Counted from the stretch's first letter, positions 20,641-33,700 are shown. The stretch is 64,000 nucleotides of DNA from Diphasiastrum complanatum (GCA_029204225.1 CM055109.1:38764632-38828631); one strand, 5' to 3'. Notes: a model not told the origin generated them from the sequence alone. Numbers and translations are program-made.

Positions 20641-21364
20641 AAGAATTTAGATCAGTTAATTGAAAATCTAAATTTATTTACTCCAATGTTTAATTGAGAA
20701 TGTTCGTGTCTCACAGACATTCTCATTAAGTTATTTCTACTTGTGAAAAGTTTGTTTACCTTAGTGGATGAAGTTCTACTACAGATTGTGGTCTATAGAT
20801 GCTTGTGTATGGTTTCCAACCTAAATCTTTGGTTAATTGGGAGACAGGCAAATCTATCGAGATTGAATGGTTGCTACTTTCTTGCATGAGATGCTAAGAA
20901 TAGAGCGCTTAACACAAGAAAGTATTCAAAGTACTCATAATTGAGTTAAAGTCATTTTTATCTTGATGGATCTCCTAGAGATTCTAGTAGGATGAATTGT
21001 TATACCTTAATTTTTTTTATTCTAAGTGTATTTGTACAAAGAAGCATTTAGTACAAGTCTACCAAAAAAAATTGGGATAATCTTGGACTATAATTGTTTT
21101 GTTTCTTTAACTTTTGAACATTGATCTCCAATGAAAGGTGATAATTCACCCATGGTGACTGAATGCAAGAGAGGAGAGGATCATGGCTCTTGGAAACAAG
21201 AAAATTGAATGAGGAGTACGGTGAGTTCCAATAGGTTATATAATCTCGAAATGAATGAGAATATTTCCTCTAGGATCCCTCCATTCCTGTCAAAAGCAAT
21301 TGATCTCTTATTCTTGCACAAAAGTTGTCAATCACCATGCAAAAGCTCCATATGTCTAGTTAGA
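20641..21364. other. No gene seen
   Basis: AT-rich, no motif found. Confidence 0.35.
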
Positions 21365-21510
21365 GCACCTGGGCCCTCACAAGGTTATTAATTACATTTA
21401 TGGCCTAGTCCGGAATGATGTGGCATAACTAATAATCTGGTACAATGGAGTACTGGATATCCAAGTCTAGGATTATGCCAAATCCTATTATACAGGACAT
21501 GGACGTAACA
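21365..21510 (-). repeat. Chromovirus LTR fragment (minus strand)
   Basis: Read on the minus strand, TGTTACGTCCATGTCC at 21510 is followed by TCCTAGACTTGGATATCCAG and TTATTAGTTATGCC. This is collinear with the LTR start at 2665 and, further in, with 8479 (TAATTAATAACC...GAGGGCCCA). Only about the first 150 bp are recognisable. Confidence 0.7.
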
Positions 21511-21590
21511 ACTGCCATCTACCTTAAAGTGACAGCCACGATCACTTCCAAAATCTTTATCAGACATCATAGCTCAATGTGTCTATACAC

Positions 21591-21593
<3 letters not shown>

Positions 21594-21674
<81 letters not shown>
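21594..21674. repeat. (TA)n microsatellite, about 40 units
   Basis: An 81-bp uninterrupted alternating TA tract. It is prone to cruciform extrusion and length change. The overlapping frame encoding Ile-Tyr repeats is spurious. Confidence 0.97.
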
Positions 21675-21677
<3 letters not shown>

Positions 21678-21749
21678 TGTGCAATAAAAAAGTATGGTTG
21701 TCAAGCTAGTCAATCCATCTAAGCATTGCGAATTGAATTGAAACAGATA

Positions 21750-22258
21750 TAGTAGATGTTATTACATCGATTATATTCAGATAGAGAGTTAGTATAAGCT
21801 ATCAGATGATCTTCAAATCACCAAAGCTAGATAGAACCAAAGTTAGCTTCGAGTATGCGGTTATCACCACAATTCATTTCAACTAGTTTGTACATGCTAC
21901 TTTCTAAATCAATCCATTGCTTTATTGCATTTAGATTTATGTTAGTATGAATGTATGCTTCTTTTATTAACTGTTCTATCTAACACTACTCTCATATAAT
22001 TATTTGAACTATCTAAAGCTTCTAATGTCTTTGTGTTTGTCTATGTAATCAATCTTATTGACTCTGACGACTTCAAAGTTAGAATCAAGTAGAATCAGTC
22101 GAGTTATTTGACTCACTATTTTGATTCAAATATGATAGCTATAGTTCATGCACCGAGGGAAAATGCTCATTCTGTAGAGCCCATAATTAGATCTAGCTAT
22201 TGGATCATCACTGCATTCTCTTTTCTTGTTGCAAGATTTTTTCCATCATGGTATTAGA
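21750..22258 (+). repeat. 5' LTR (3' part) of a copia element, with primer site
   Basis: The end is defined by TTTTTTCCATCA followed by TGGTATTAGAGC (22259-22270), a tRNA-Met primer site with one change. Upstream, blocks such as CTTCGAGTATGCGGTT, GTACATGCTACTT and TTAGAATCAAGTAGAATCA recur at 24.40-24.70 kb, identifying LTR sequence. The left edge is not visible. Confidence 0.7.
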
Positions 22259-22270
22259 GCTTATATAGTT

Positions 22271-23092
22271 TCAATACCAACATAATATTAGAGCCTAGTT
22301 TCTTCATAACATGATTCTATCAATATGATAGAATAATTGCTTTCTTGTTCTGAAAATATAGACTCTGTTTTTTCATTTTTATTGTTAAAAATTCACAATT
22401 CTAGCTTGACTAGTTTTGGTCATATGACTTGTAAATAGGTAGATGGTCATGATGTGGCTTGTCACACGTGCCAAATAGCATAGGATTCCATTCATAAGGA
22501 TGTTCTCAAGTAGACCTAAGTGATAGAACCTTTGGAATGAGTCCAAATCATGCTTAGATACAAGAGAGAAAAAGTAGGAGCTATTTTTGGTAATTTTTAC
22601 ATTGTTGAGGGATCTCCAAGATTCCAACCCTAACTTGGTAGGGATGAAAGATCCACCAAAATTAGCATTAGGGATAGGTTTAGGGCTACTCATACCTGCC
22701 CAAAACTGTGATGATCTCTCACCAAAATCAATCAAGCAATTTCATGATTTTTCTCTCATATTGGTGCAATTGCTCTCTATGTTCTTAATTCTTTGAGTTC
22801 TTGTGATTCCTAATCATTATAGGATTGAATGTGGGTCTGGTGTACAGTGCTTAGACTTTGGGAGGCCGTACTTTCACACGTGTGAAGGCTTCTTCAAGGT
22901 TTTGGGCCATTTAGTGAGGTTCAAGCATAGATTCTTGATGGATTTTGATGGTTCAAGTTGTCTTAATCTTATGAGATCATAATCTATTGTTTCCCTCATC
23001 ATTTCAAGTGTTTTAGGATCCTTATTTGCTGTAATTTTTAGACTTATGTCATTAATAGTAGTCAGATAACTATCAAAAGACTAACTTTCATA
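22271..23092. other. Leader between primer site and copia gag
   Basis: No coding motif. Expected 5' leader of the copia element whose gag begins at 23093. Confidence 0.45.
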
Positions 23093-23757
23093 TGGATTCT
23101 CAAAGTAAGACTAGTCTCATCATAGACAAGCTGAATGAATCCAACTACCACTTATAGAAATTTAAGGTGAAGATTGTGCTAATGGCCAAGGAGTTGTGAA
23201 ATGTTGTCACATGTATCGAAGACAGACCTCATGACGCAAATGACACAACAATCTCCAGATGGAAATTAAAAGATGGTAAGCTTTTGCGCTGATCATTCTC
23301 AACATGTTAGATACTCAAATCGGCCATGTATTTGAAGCTCAGACTTCAAAAGAAGTGTGGAAATCCTTAACACATTATATGATGTGAGAGACATAACTCC
23401 CGAGTTACATCTAAGAAGAAAATTCTTCTCATTCAAAATGTCTAATGGTGATTCGCTACAGAATCACATAAACCAGTTCAAGAATCTCTTGCAACAGATG
23501 GCCGTTGTCAGAACAATCATTGATGATCAAGACACAATCATGCCATTGCTATCAAACTTGCCATCTACATATTAAAATTGGGTGATGATCATATTGACAC
23601 ACTCAGTTCCAACTCTTTCTAGTGTAATTATTATGTTGCTGCAAGAAGACAATCAAAGGAATGGTGCTTCCACCTCTTTGAATATAGACTCACACGCTCT
23701 ATATGCAAATAGAGGCTCGAGAAAGCAAAAGAAAAAATACTCTAAATAGCTCAAATT
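23093..23757 (+). pseudogene. gag: Copia gag remnant
   Basis: The start at 23093 reads MDSQSKTSLIIDKLNESNYH, then a stop (a Trp codon expected), FKVKIVLMAKEL and IEDRPHDANDTTISRWKLKD. Homology continues in 23357-23575 (MEILNTLYDVRDITPELHL, QNHINQFKNLLQQM). Several in-frame stops are present. Coding ends at NRGSRKQKKKYSK just before the expected zinc knuckle, where an LTR-like sequence begins. Confidence 0.75.
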
Positions 23758-24770
23758 GTTGGATTATTATCCTTATGATCTTATTTTTAAACTACATCCA
23801 TTCATTTATCTAGTTGCTATAGATTTACTTATGTTATCACACAGTCTATAGAAATACACAGAAATAGTTAACAGGTGAGTCGACAATGACAACAACAAAT
23901 ATTATTGAGTGACTATCAAATGTTCGACAAATATTTGTCAAAAGCTCTCACGTCTACTTACAGCCTCTTACATGTGCTTACGAGCTCATGAACTTTCACG
24001 TCTATTTACAAGATCTTATGACTATCGACTGGCTTACATTTTATCTTGGCTTACAAGCTTATGCTTTATCGTCATTTACAAACCTTTATGCTTGCTAACG
24101 GACCTTCACTCATTACGACTACTTATGGAATATTACGATTATGAATTCTAACTGGATAAGTGACAGCACAATATGGCTAAGCAGCAATTGTGACCTGGCT
24201 AAACTGCTACCCTAAGCTATCATTTGGATAAGCCCATGCGGCATTCCTAACTAGTATAAATAGTTGATCATTTTCTCAAGTTTAATAAAACAGAAGATCA
24301 ATAGCTGATTAATTTATGATCAATTTCGGATAGAGTACTATTAGTAGCATTGCATTGCTTATTAGCGAAAGTGTGTCAGACTAAGATGATCAATATTAAG
24401 AGACAGCTTCGAGTATGCGGTTGCATCCACTATAGTTATGTGCTCGTAATTCATCTGATCTATACATGCTACTTACTAGATTCAATCCTACCATTTTATT
24501 GCGTTCAGTATACTGTCATAATGAATGTATGTTTTTTGATCAACTATTATCTTATTTCGTTCTCTTATAGTTTTGTTTGAGCATCAAACACTTATACATA
24601 TCAATACTTCTACTATGTTTATGTTTGTCTCCACAATCAATCTCATAAATTTTGATGATTTCAAAATTAGAATCAAGTAGAATCAAACGTGACTCTTGTT
24701 GTGATAGTATAGTTCAAATTTGATAGGTGTAGTCATGCATTGAAGAAGAATTATTCAATAGAGCCCGACA
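23757..24770 (+). repeat. LTR of the same copia family inserted between gag and integrase
   Basis: It starts TGTTGGATTATTATCC. It contains a TATA box (GTATAAATAG) near 24257 and shares several blocks (CTTCGAGTATGCGGTT, ACATGCTACTT, TCAAGTAGAATCAA, AGAGCCC) with the 5' LTR at 21.8-22.26 kb. It lies exactly where gag coding stops and before integrase coding resumes, so it looks like a solo LTR or a recombination junction. The 3' edge is uncertain. Confidence 0.6.
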
Positions 24771-24842
24771 TTTGCATCTATTGAATGTAGTTTTTGTCTA
24801 AGCGTTCTTCAGTTCTTGATTTAGACTATCGAATTGTTGACC

Positions 24843-26028
24843 CTCATGTCTGCCAAAGTTGTATCGTAGAAAAGTAGGCAAGAAGGCCATTTAAATCAAA
24901 TCAAGAACATGTATCTAAATATTTGCTAGACATTGTACATACTGATATATGTGCAAGGAGTACAACTCATTGTTGAGGAACAACACATGGACTGTCATCA
25001 AGCTGCCAGCAGGTAGAAAGGTAATCAACTACAAATGGATCTTTGAGATCAAATACAAAGCAGATGGCAGTATCGACAGAAGGAAAGCTCGACTCGTGGC
25101 AAGGGGATTTTCACAAATTTCCAATATCGACTACTTCAAAACGGACACTAAGAGGATGCTATCCCAAGAATTTGAGATGACAGATTTGGGAGAAGCACAT
25201 TATTGTCTCGGGATTCAGATCCACAAAGACAGAAGCATAAGACATTTTTTTTACATCACCCAGCACAGGTACTTCTATTTGTTGACAAAATTCAATTTCA
25301 TGACTTGAAAGTTTGTACATAATCCCATGGACCCAAGTCTAAAATTATCTAAGAAGCAATGCCCTTAGACCAATGAGGAGAAGGTCGAAATGAAGAGATA
25401 TCCATATCAATCAATTATCGGATCCCTGATCTATGCGATGATCTCTACCAGGTCCGATTTTGCATACGCCATCAGCTCTTTAGGCCAATATATGGCTAAT
25501 CTTGGTATTATCCACTGGAAAGCTCTTTTCAGAGTAATAAGATATGTACGAGATACCATTGCCTTTTGTATCTACTATGGTGATGTTGATTCATCCGATA
25601 TCCATACACTTCATAGATATACATATGCAAATTGGGTAGGCAATATCGACACCAGAAGATTGACTTCTAAACTTGTCTTCCTCTTCAATAATGGTCCAAT
25701 ATCATGGAACAATAAAAACCAAACCTCCATTGCAATGTCATCAACAGAATCTGAATACATTGTAGTCTCTCAAGCTACTAAAGAGGCAATTTGGTTGAGA
25801 AATTTATTGTTTGATATTGGTCTCAGACAATCTGCTCCAACGATCATTGAGTGCAACAATCAGAGTGCTATTGCTTTATCCATCAATCCTAGATTTCACT
25901 CTAGAAGCAAGCACATCGAGATTAAGTACCACTACATCAGGAGCAAAATACTCAACAAGGAGGTAAGTCTGAAATTTTGCAGAACCTTGTACATGACAGT
26001 TGATATATTTACAAAAGGGTTAAATTAG
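24843..26028 (+). pseudogene. pol: Copia integrase edge, RT ends and RNase H
   Basis: Three collinear pieces are present. (1) About 24843-24945 encodes HVCQSCIVEK then ARRPFKSNQEHVS and LLDIVHTDICA, the copia integrase zinc region. (2) 24949-25140 encodes NNTWTVIKLPAGRKVINYKW then ARLVARGFSQ, the RT N-terminus. A deletion joins this to EMTDLGEAHYCLGIQI, the end of RT. (3) 25390-26028 is an open 212-residue RNase H with RSDFAYAISSLGQYM, YTYANWVGNIDTRR, SSTESEYIVVSQATKEAIWL, NNQSAIALS and TVDIFTKGL. The catalytic cores of integrase and RT are missing. No 3' LTR was found downstream. Confidence 0.85.
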
Positions 26029-26039
26029 GAAGCACACAA

Positions 26040-27511
26040 GAATTTATGTGCTATTCCTTCCAGAAAATCTTTAACTGTCTTATCTGATATTCTAGAGATC
26101 CATTGATCATCTAGCTGTCCTATAATCCATATAGGATATTATCTCTTGCTCCCAACACTGGAGAATCCATTTATTTAGATGACTTGTCTATCAGATGGAT
26201 ACCACAATCCACACCTGATCTTGTGATCTAAATAGAAGAATTAAGATGGTTCAATATTGCATGATGATCCTTTTTGGTTAATGATAAGCTTCGAATCCCC
26301 CTGGATCCAAGAGCATTAACTCTAGGGACAAGCTTCTATCAATTAACAGACCCAATGTAATCCATGTATCAGATTCTACTTCTAACATCACAATTGACAT
26401 CCAAAACTGCGGATAACTCAATGGTTACAAAGATATAAGTTATGAATCAACTAAATAAATTCTATCTAGAAAATCAATAACCGGTATTAAGCAATGATTT
26501 ACTGGGATTTATCGAAAATCCTAACTACGAAATACATTTCCCCATCACACTTACTACCTCTGATGTCCACTCTTCTTCCCTCTTTAGAATTTTCAATTCC
26601 TTGAAAATCCTTCAACTAAGGTATCAAGAAGACATAATGACATTAGTAAATGTTTAAAAATTGATTACTGTAGGAAAAAGTTTGAAACAATTTCATTTCT
26701 ATTCTATACCTGGGCTGAATAACTGATATACCAAAGATCATCTACTAGCATGAAAAACACTACTAGTCTGATCTTTTGAAATTAATTCACCCTATGATTT
26801 AACCGGAAATGAAATCAGTTTTATACTTTTGATCAGTTCCTATTAATTACAAATTTTCCAATAATATTGGACTGTTTCCTTTTTATTGACTGGTTTGGCA
26901 TTACTCCGTCAATATTAACAAAATTATCCAAACTTAAAATACGAAATTACATGAATGGAAATCCTACCAATAAGATTTCGGAAACTCTTAAATTGTATCC
27001 AAACAAGATTCCACTGATCGGATAAAGAGTTCTATCATCACTCATTTTATCTAGTCATTTCATATTGTTTGACGGTTTTAAAATCAATTTTGACGAGTAT
27101 CTTGCACAAACGTTAACTTGTCCCATTTCTAATGATTAATATCAACTAGAAATATACCAGACAAGTAACCCATTCCAAATTTTAACCAAACTTGAAATTC
27201 AACAAAAAAGAAAAAAAAAATCAAATTTAAGTTTTCAATCTGGGGAGAACACATGCTTCCAAAGTCTAGTTACCTTCAAGCACAATATCTGAAAAATTAA
27301 ATTTTCTTGAACCGGACGCCGTCTTGAAAAAAGTAACTCATGATGAACGAATATCTTGCTGTCAATCCTAAATCTGCGAATCCTAGTTCGCCGACTCCCT
27401 ATTAGGATAGCAAAATATCTCACTAAACCATTTTCTCGACAATGCCCCGAAGAATCGATAATTCTATTCTTCATTGTTGGTTTAAGCAGATTATCTCATA
27501 AATCTCCTTTT
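26040..27511. other. No gene seen
   Basis: AT-rich DNA downstream of copia RNase H. The open frames at 27235-27474 (-) and 27356-27847 (+) have no motif. Confidence 0.35.
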
Positions 27512-27539
27512 CGAAACCATTACTGCATGCCAAATAGAC

Positions 27540-27720
27540 AAAATGGAGCTGAGGTTCCACAAGGGACTCTGGGCCACATATTTGTTATTAAATTAATAGC
27601 CCCTATGGGCCATGCAAGGCCACACTTAACCCAAATTTTTTTACAAGGGTTTGAAAAAACCACATGCAACCCTAAGGGTTTCTCACCCTCGTCGAGGGCC
27701 GCCACAAGTTCATTCACGAG
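27540..27720 (-). repeat. Possible chromovirus LTR fragment (minus strand)
   Basis: Reading the minus strand, the block GGCTATTAATTTAATAACAA...ATGTGGCCCA resembles the conserved block of the LTR at 8479. The similarity is short, and edges were not found. Confidence 0.35.
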
Positions 27721-27811
27721 GTGTTCTCAGCCTCATCCACATCGAGAGACAAAGCGAATGTACAAGTTAAGGCAAGGCTGGATCACGCCCTTCTTCTGCC
27801 ATATCTGTAGC

Positions 27812-28000
27812 TCACTCATCATCAGCCTCCATCCTTGTGGAAAATAGAGGCCATGCATTTACTGCTGGAATGGATCTTCCAGATGCACGTTTTATCTCAA
27901 ACCACTCGGGTTTCAGCTTACTCTGGAAACCTCGGGCCATAGCTGCGTCACCTTTTACAACACCTATCTTCTCCCTTCCTTGGAACGCAATAGCCATCAC
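27812..28000 (-). other. Unassigned minus-strand open frame
   Basis: A 62-residue frame (MMAIAFQGREKIGVVKGDAA, later GFQSKLKPEWFEIKRASGRS) has protein-like composition and higher GC than its surroundings. It ends with a stop. It could be an exon or captured fragment; I do not recognise it. Confidence 0.2.
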
Positions 28001-29030
28001 AAACTTACTCGCTGTTAGAAAGGAATTGGAAAACCAGATGTTTGCGCCTCCTCTCCTACGACTGCCTCTACTGCTAAGGATTGCATAAGCTCACCTTTTC
28101 TGAGCAGTAAATAGAGCATCCGCTCTCCATTACCTCAGCAACAGTTATGGAAGAAGTCACTTTCCTCATCCAATGCTGCTGTGAGGAGTTGGTGATCCGG
28201 GAGGGAACTGCATCAGATCTAGGAAAACCTAACTCTTGTCACACAGTTTTAGGGCGCAAAACAGCTGTTACCAACATTCTGAATTCTGGATTTCTGAGGT
28301 TGCTTTCATTGCCATATTCGTTTCCTCTTTGCATCTATCTATGTAAATCCAAATATGAGGAAACAACAACAGGCATAAGCCACCTTCCATACGAGTTTCT
28401 ACAGCTATTCTAGGGTTTCAAGAACTCAAAAAAAAGTCAGAGAGAAGGTCTGCTTACTTGGTTTACAGTTCAAATAAACTAGGCTACCTCTATTGTTGCT
28501 ACTAGCATGGAGTTATACATGCAACTCCTATTCCAATCATTCATAGCAATTTCTACTATTCAGTATCTCAAGTTAAAGCTGAGCATGAAGTAGAATATAA
28601 ATGATTTTCCGGGAAGAGTTATCCAATGTAAAAACCACATATATTAAAAAGATTGTCAACAACAGTCTCTTAATGATCCTTATCTTACATGTAACATCGG
28701 AGGATATTGTCCCCCAGCATGTAAATAATAGAATGGTATATGCAGCCAGATCTACCATAGCAGATCATACTACATCAATGGAAAGCTTTCACAAGAAACA
28801 TGGAATTAAAAATGAATTCACATAAATCTCAGCGTCTTAGTTCAAAATTGCATGTGTAGAAGAGCACTCTACCACCATATTTGACAAGCATGCTTCAATT
28901 CCCAACTAGTGAATCCAACTCCAACTTTCTTAAAAAAAATAGCACTCCAATCCGGGATGCAAATCCAAGTGCTTTTAGATTCCAATTTGATGTAGAACTT
29001 GTCTCCACCCTATCCAAGACCACATCTTAG
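28001..29030. other. No clear gene; leader of the minus-strand chromovirus copy
   Basis: The stretch nearest 29030 follows the primer site of the LTR at 29048-29516 on the minus strand and should be its leader. No gag motif was found, so the element is truncated. Confidence 0.35.
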
Positions 29031-29516
29031 CCGAGCTCTAATACCAATGTAAAAACCCTAAAGGATTGCCCCTAAGATGAGGATAGGAGAACACAATAGA
29101 AGAGACTATGGAGCCAAACCGCCCAACCAATCCTATATCAAATCTGGATCTAGCCCTCAAGCCATGCCATTGGAGAAGAGAGAAAACTGGTGACCTAAAC
29201 CCAATATGTCGATGGGAGAATCCCTATCTCATTATATAGAGAGTAGAGTCTTGTGCATGAAACCATGCAACCCCCATGCAGGTCAACTATAAATAGATCA
29301 CATCTCTTCATGCAGTCCTTCTGCCTATATCCGTCACACAGACATGCAATACTCGATATGTCTCAATTAGAGTGTTTGGGTCCTCTCAAGATAATTAGTC
29401 ACAAACATGCCTTGACATAGAATTAAATCACGGCGTGACCAATGATCTCGAACACTGGAGGGCCGGTCTACCATATTAGGACTATTCCAGGTCCTTAACC
29501 GAATATAGCCATAACA
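29031..29516 (-). repeat. Chromovirus 5' LTR with tRNA-Met primer site (minus strand)
   Basis: On the minus strand the LTR starts TGTTATGGCTATATTC at 29516 and ends GGGTTTTTACA at 29048 (469 bp). It is followed by TGGTATTAGAGC (about 29035-29046), a primer site one base from the tRNA-Met consensus. It contains a TATATAATGAG box near 29235. It pairs in inverted orientation with the copy at 20157-20640. Confidence 0.8.
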
Positions 29517-30310
29517 CTCTTTCAATAGATCGAGAATTACTCATCATTTTAAGAATCGTCACATTTTCTTATAATCTTCTAATGACAATTAAGTATCAAT
29601 TTATAATCCGTCAATCATAAATATTTAGAATCTTATGATTCATCAATCATAATTTATAGGATTTCAAACCATACTTGACCATTGAAAGATACTGGAGTAT
29701 ATGTACAACATACCACTCAGGAAATATAAGAATTATTCTAAAATCTTAACCCCCAAGGAAAATTACTAAATTTCAAAAAATTTAACCTAATCTTTAACAA
29801 GATTATGAGTTATCCAAATTCTGCAATCAATTAGGTAATTAAAGACAGAAGACATACCAAAACCATTTTAACACCCGTCTTTAACAACATAGACTTTATA
29901 CAATCACCTAGAACAAAATCTCGAGTTTTCAAAGTTTTGCTAAATTCCAACTGAATTCAATGACAACTCTTGGTATTCGTTAAACTTTGTCATCCAATAC
30001 GAGCTCACTAGGATACAGTCAATAACTTAGAGACTATTTCTCATCCAAGAAATATTCTATACCAAGAATTTCCTATATTCCATGCACAACTTTTATTGAT
30101 GAATCATGATGTAAGCAATATAGATCAAAACAAGAAGTTTCTGGTGAATTCTCTTTACACTGCTTATTCAACCAATTAACTTTTCAACAAGAATAATCCA
30201 ATTACTCAAGTCAATTGCTAATGATTCATAAATCTCAAATGTCTGTCTAGGAATAGACATACTTGTGTAGGCATAGACCCAGTGTGCCTCTAGCCTAGCA
30301 TGCCATAGGG
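29517..30310. other. No gene seen
   Basis: AT-rich flank of the LTR. No motif. Confidence 0.35.
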
Positions 30311-30776
30311 TGGTTCTGTGACACACTACTATGCCTATCTGCCTAGCCTCTCAGGTCTCTCTCCCCTTTTATTTTTAGCTATTTAATTTTTTAATCCCCA
30401 CTCCCCTTCTCTCTATCAAGTTCAAATACAAAATCAATTTTTTGGTAACATAAAAAAATTGCCCTACATCGTTGAAAAAATTTGTCTCTCTCTTCACTCC
30501 AGTATTATGATCTTTATTAGTCTATAGGATGGTTTTATGACACACTACTATGCCTATCTACCTAGCCTCTTGAGTCTCCCTCCCATTGTATTTCTAGCTA
30601 ATTAATTAAGCTTTTTAAGCCCCGCTCCCCTTCTCTTTAGCAAGTCCAAATACAGAATTCATTTTTTAGTAACATAAAAAAACTGCCCTACATCTTTAAA
30701 AAAATTCAACTCTCTCTTCTCTCTAGTATTATGATTTGTCTCTCTTCACTCCAGTATTATGACCTTTATTAGTCTA
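30311..30776. repeat. 219-bp imperfect tandem duplication
   Basis: The sequence beginning TGGTTCTGTGACACACTACT at 30311 is repeated from 30530 (TGGTTTTATGACACACTACT). The order is preserved: TATGCCTATCT.CCTAGCC, CCCCACTCCCCTTCTCT, AACATAAAAAAA.TGCCCTACAT, TCTTCACTCCAGTATTATGA, CTTTATTAGTCTA. The second copy has a further local duplication of the TCTCTCTTC..TCTAGTATTATGA segment near its end. Confidence 0.9.
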
Positions 30777-33700
30777 CTCCATCTTGGATACTCTTCCAAT
30801 ATAAGTTGCAACTTAGACTCATATAATAACTATCTTCTTCCATATGGATCCAAAAGGTAGTAGTTCTCACACTTACTCAAATCAACATATGCAACATCTG
30901 ATGCAAAATGTGAAGATCTAAATGTGAAATTTACATATCTATATCCTAAGATTGCATTTATTTTTTTTGACGAACATTACTCTATGCATTCTAATAAGAT
31001 TGGCTTTCAAGAAAATAAAAAATTGTTTTGATTGCCATATTCAATGGGCAACCCTTATTATTTTATTTTTACAAAACTTAAAAAGTGGTATGATCTCTTT
31101 GAAATTCACTAGTAAAAGTTCTCGGGCCTCTTTGAAAAATTGCAAACTCATCAAGAAAGGCATTTTCCTATCATTTTCTTTTTTAAGTTTCAAAATAAAA
31201 ACTTTATAGTTAAAAGTATTGACCAAAACAAAACAAGACTCGGTACTTGCATGTTATGCTTTGTCCCCTTGTATGACTTTTTCATGGTCAATGTTATGAC
31301 CCTTGTCGACATCAATGAAATGAGATCATAAATACTTGGCTCTAGAAAACCAAGTTGATTTTGGTATTTGACAAATTCCTCTTCAATTAGCAGGTTGACT
31401 TCTATTAAGAAAACATATTCATAAAGAATTACTAGATATTACCAATCTCTAGATGATTGAATTGACCTCATGCCATCCAAAGAACATCCTTGAGAGTTGA
31501 TCGAGATTGATAGAAAGACAAAGGTAAGTTGGTATGACTATGTAGATTCTAGATTTCAAAATATTGTTTGGTGGTGAGCTTTAATGTTTGGGAAAGCCTG
31601 CATAGTCCAAGAATGGAACCGGCACCTTTTCCCAAAGACCGGCATGGTGTACAAGATTTTTTATGTCATAAATCTTGGGTTTTATAAGAGAAAATTGGCA
31701 AGTAAGAGCTTGTCACTCAATAGAGGGAGAAGAACTTTTTCACATCTCAGTTTTTGGAGGGAAACCTAAAACACTCGTGAGCTTGGTGGCAACAAGTAAT
31801 ATAAGACTCTGAAGAATACACATACATCATACGCTGGCCATCGTAATGTTCCCGAGGTGGCAGTTCGCTCAGGCTGCTAGTAGCTACCACCCGTGTGCCC
31901 CAGCTACCAGGACAACATGAATAGCACCTGCCACTAAGTTGTTATGTAGCGCTTAGGAAGTCCGTGAAAGGAGCATGGAGGGCCGTGGCTAGAAGCGTTG
32001 CCTCCACGTGGATATGTACAACGTGCCACCGACTTGATGATCTACTCCCTCGCTTTCTTGCCGCCCACAAAGATTCTTTTCTGATGGTACTGCATGCCAC
32101 TAGCCATACAAATGATCAGTTAGGCTCAGATTTAGTCAGAGGTACCCAGATAATGTTGGCAACGATTGCATAAGCGTGTTAGAGTCATCTCAGCGAGATT
32201 GTGGGCTTTACAATCGACAACGAACAAACCAAAATTTCCATATAGCCTTATAGGAATTAGATTACAACTACCTAAACTCCACTGTAAGCAAACATGATCT
32301 TCCTCAAGAGAATCATGTGAGGGTCTTTGTCAAGCTATAGCTCTCATGAAAACCGTGATTCTAAGGAAAATTCATTGTATGCTAGAGATCATCTTTGTTT
32401 TCATGATAAATGTCATGCATACTTCAAGGACTTTGAAGACTTCAAATCATCATATTCGTTTGTTTGCATGCTTACATACATAATCAAGTCGTATCTATGG
32501 GCTCTTAATGTGATAATTGTATTCAATAATATGAGTTTTGTAGAGCACGCAAAAATCATGGCACTTCTAGCACCATGAGTTCAAAGTTTAGAACATGTGT
32601 ACGTGAATTCAAGAGATAGTGGGCCCCATATCAAGTTTCACTATTTTTAGAAGATCTATATCTTCATATAATGTTCCACTCACAATAGGAGATTGGAAGT
32701 CTAACTCTTCACCATTATGTGGACTCACTTCTGAGCTAGGGAGTTGTTGACAAGCACACACTTAGACAACAATCAAGAATTATGTGACAATGGCTCTCCA
32801 TGCTAAAAGCACCATCCTTCATCCAACACTAGCTCAAGCATACATTTAAGTATCGTCTCGGCATAGCACAACCAATTAAAGATACCAATCTAGGTACATA
32901 AGCTTTTAGTACTTACTAGCCTCACAAGATATTCACATTAAAATTGCAAGTTGCACAATGTTTGTCCCATATGTGCAAGCATGATCAACATTTGTACTAT
33001 AGTTGTATTTCTGGGACACAATTGGGAAAAAATTTTGAACAATGGGAAAGTTCATTAAATCATGATAAAGATTTACTTACTCAACTTGGTGAGCATAAAA
33101 AAGGATATCATGTAAGCTTTTCCAGTCATCAACTTGTCAAAGCTGAATTAATTAATTACAACCATAGAGTGATAAGCTCTTGCTATGACATCAACATTAC
33201 AAAACATTGTTTTAAATCAACTTCGTCTTATAGGCCTCATATTTTGGTCCAGGTTGGATTGATACTTTGTGAAAAAATTGCTAATACTTATGTGTTTATT
33301 TTATTTTATTTTTATCACCTGTATTTTCTAACTATTGCTCACATGCACTCATTTGCAAATTATCTGCTACATAAGCTCGTCTTCTGATACCCATTAAAAC
33401 AAGTCTTTTTTTTAATCATTATGAGCGACAAGATGAAAGCAAAGAGATCACCTCCTAGTATGTCCCTTGAAGATAAATCTACCATATAACCAGGTGTGAG
33501 GACTTCTCAAACAATGTGAATGATCTCCTAAGATGTGTGTGATTGCACATAGATCAATCTATATTGAGATACAAGCATACTAGCTCAAAAATTTAAGGTA
33601 AGAGCACTCTACACATGCATCAAACCTCAACCATCCATCACACATAATGAAAGGACACTTTCCATAAAAAAAACTAAGTATAGATTTGGCTTGCTCTCGG

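Noticed and set aside
21445-21687. Plus frame ending in Ile-Tyr repeats
   Set aside because: Translation of the (TA)n microsatellite and LTR sequence.
27356-27847. 163-codon plus-strand open frame as a gene
   Set aside because: No domain, no coding-like composition, and it overlaps a probable LTR fragment on the other strand. Likely a chance frame.
31964-32173. GC-richer open frame as a gene
   Set aside because: No motif, no splice or promoter signals, and equally open frames in other phases.
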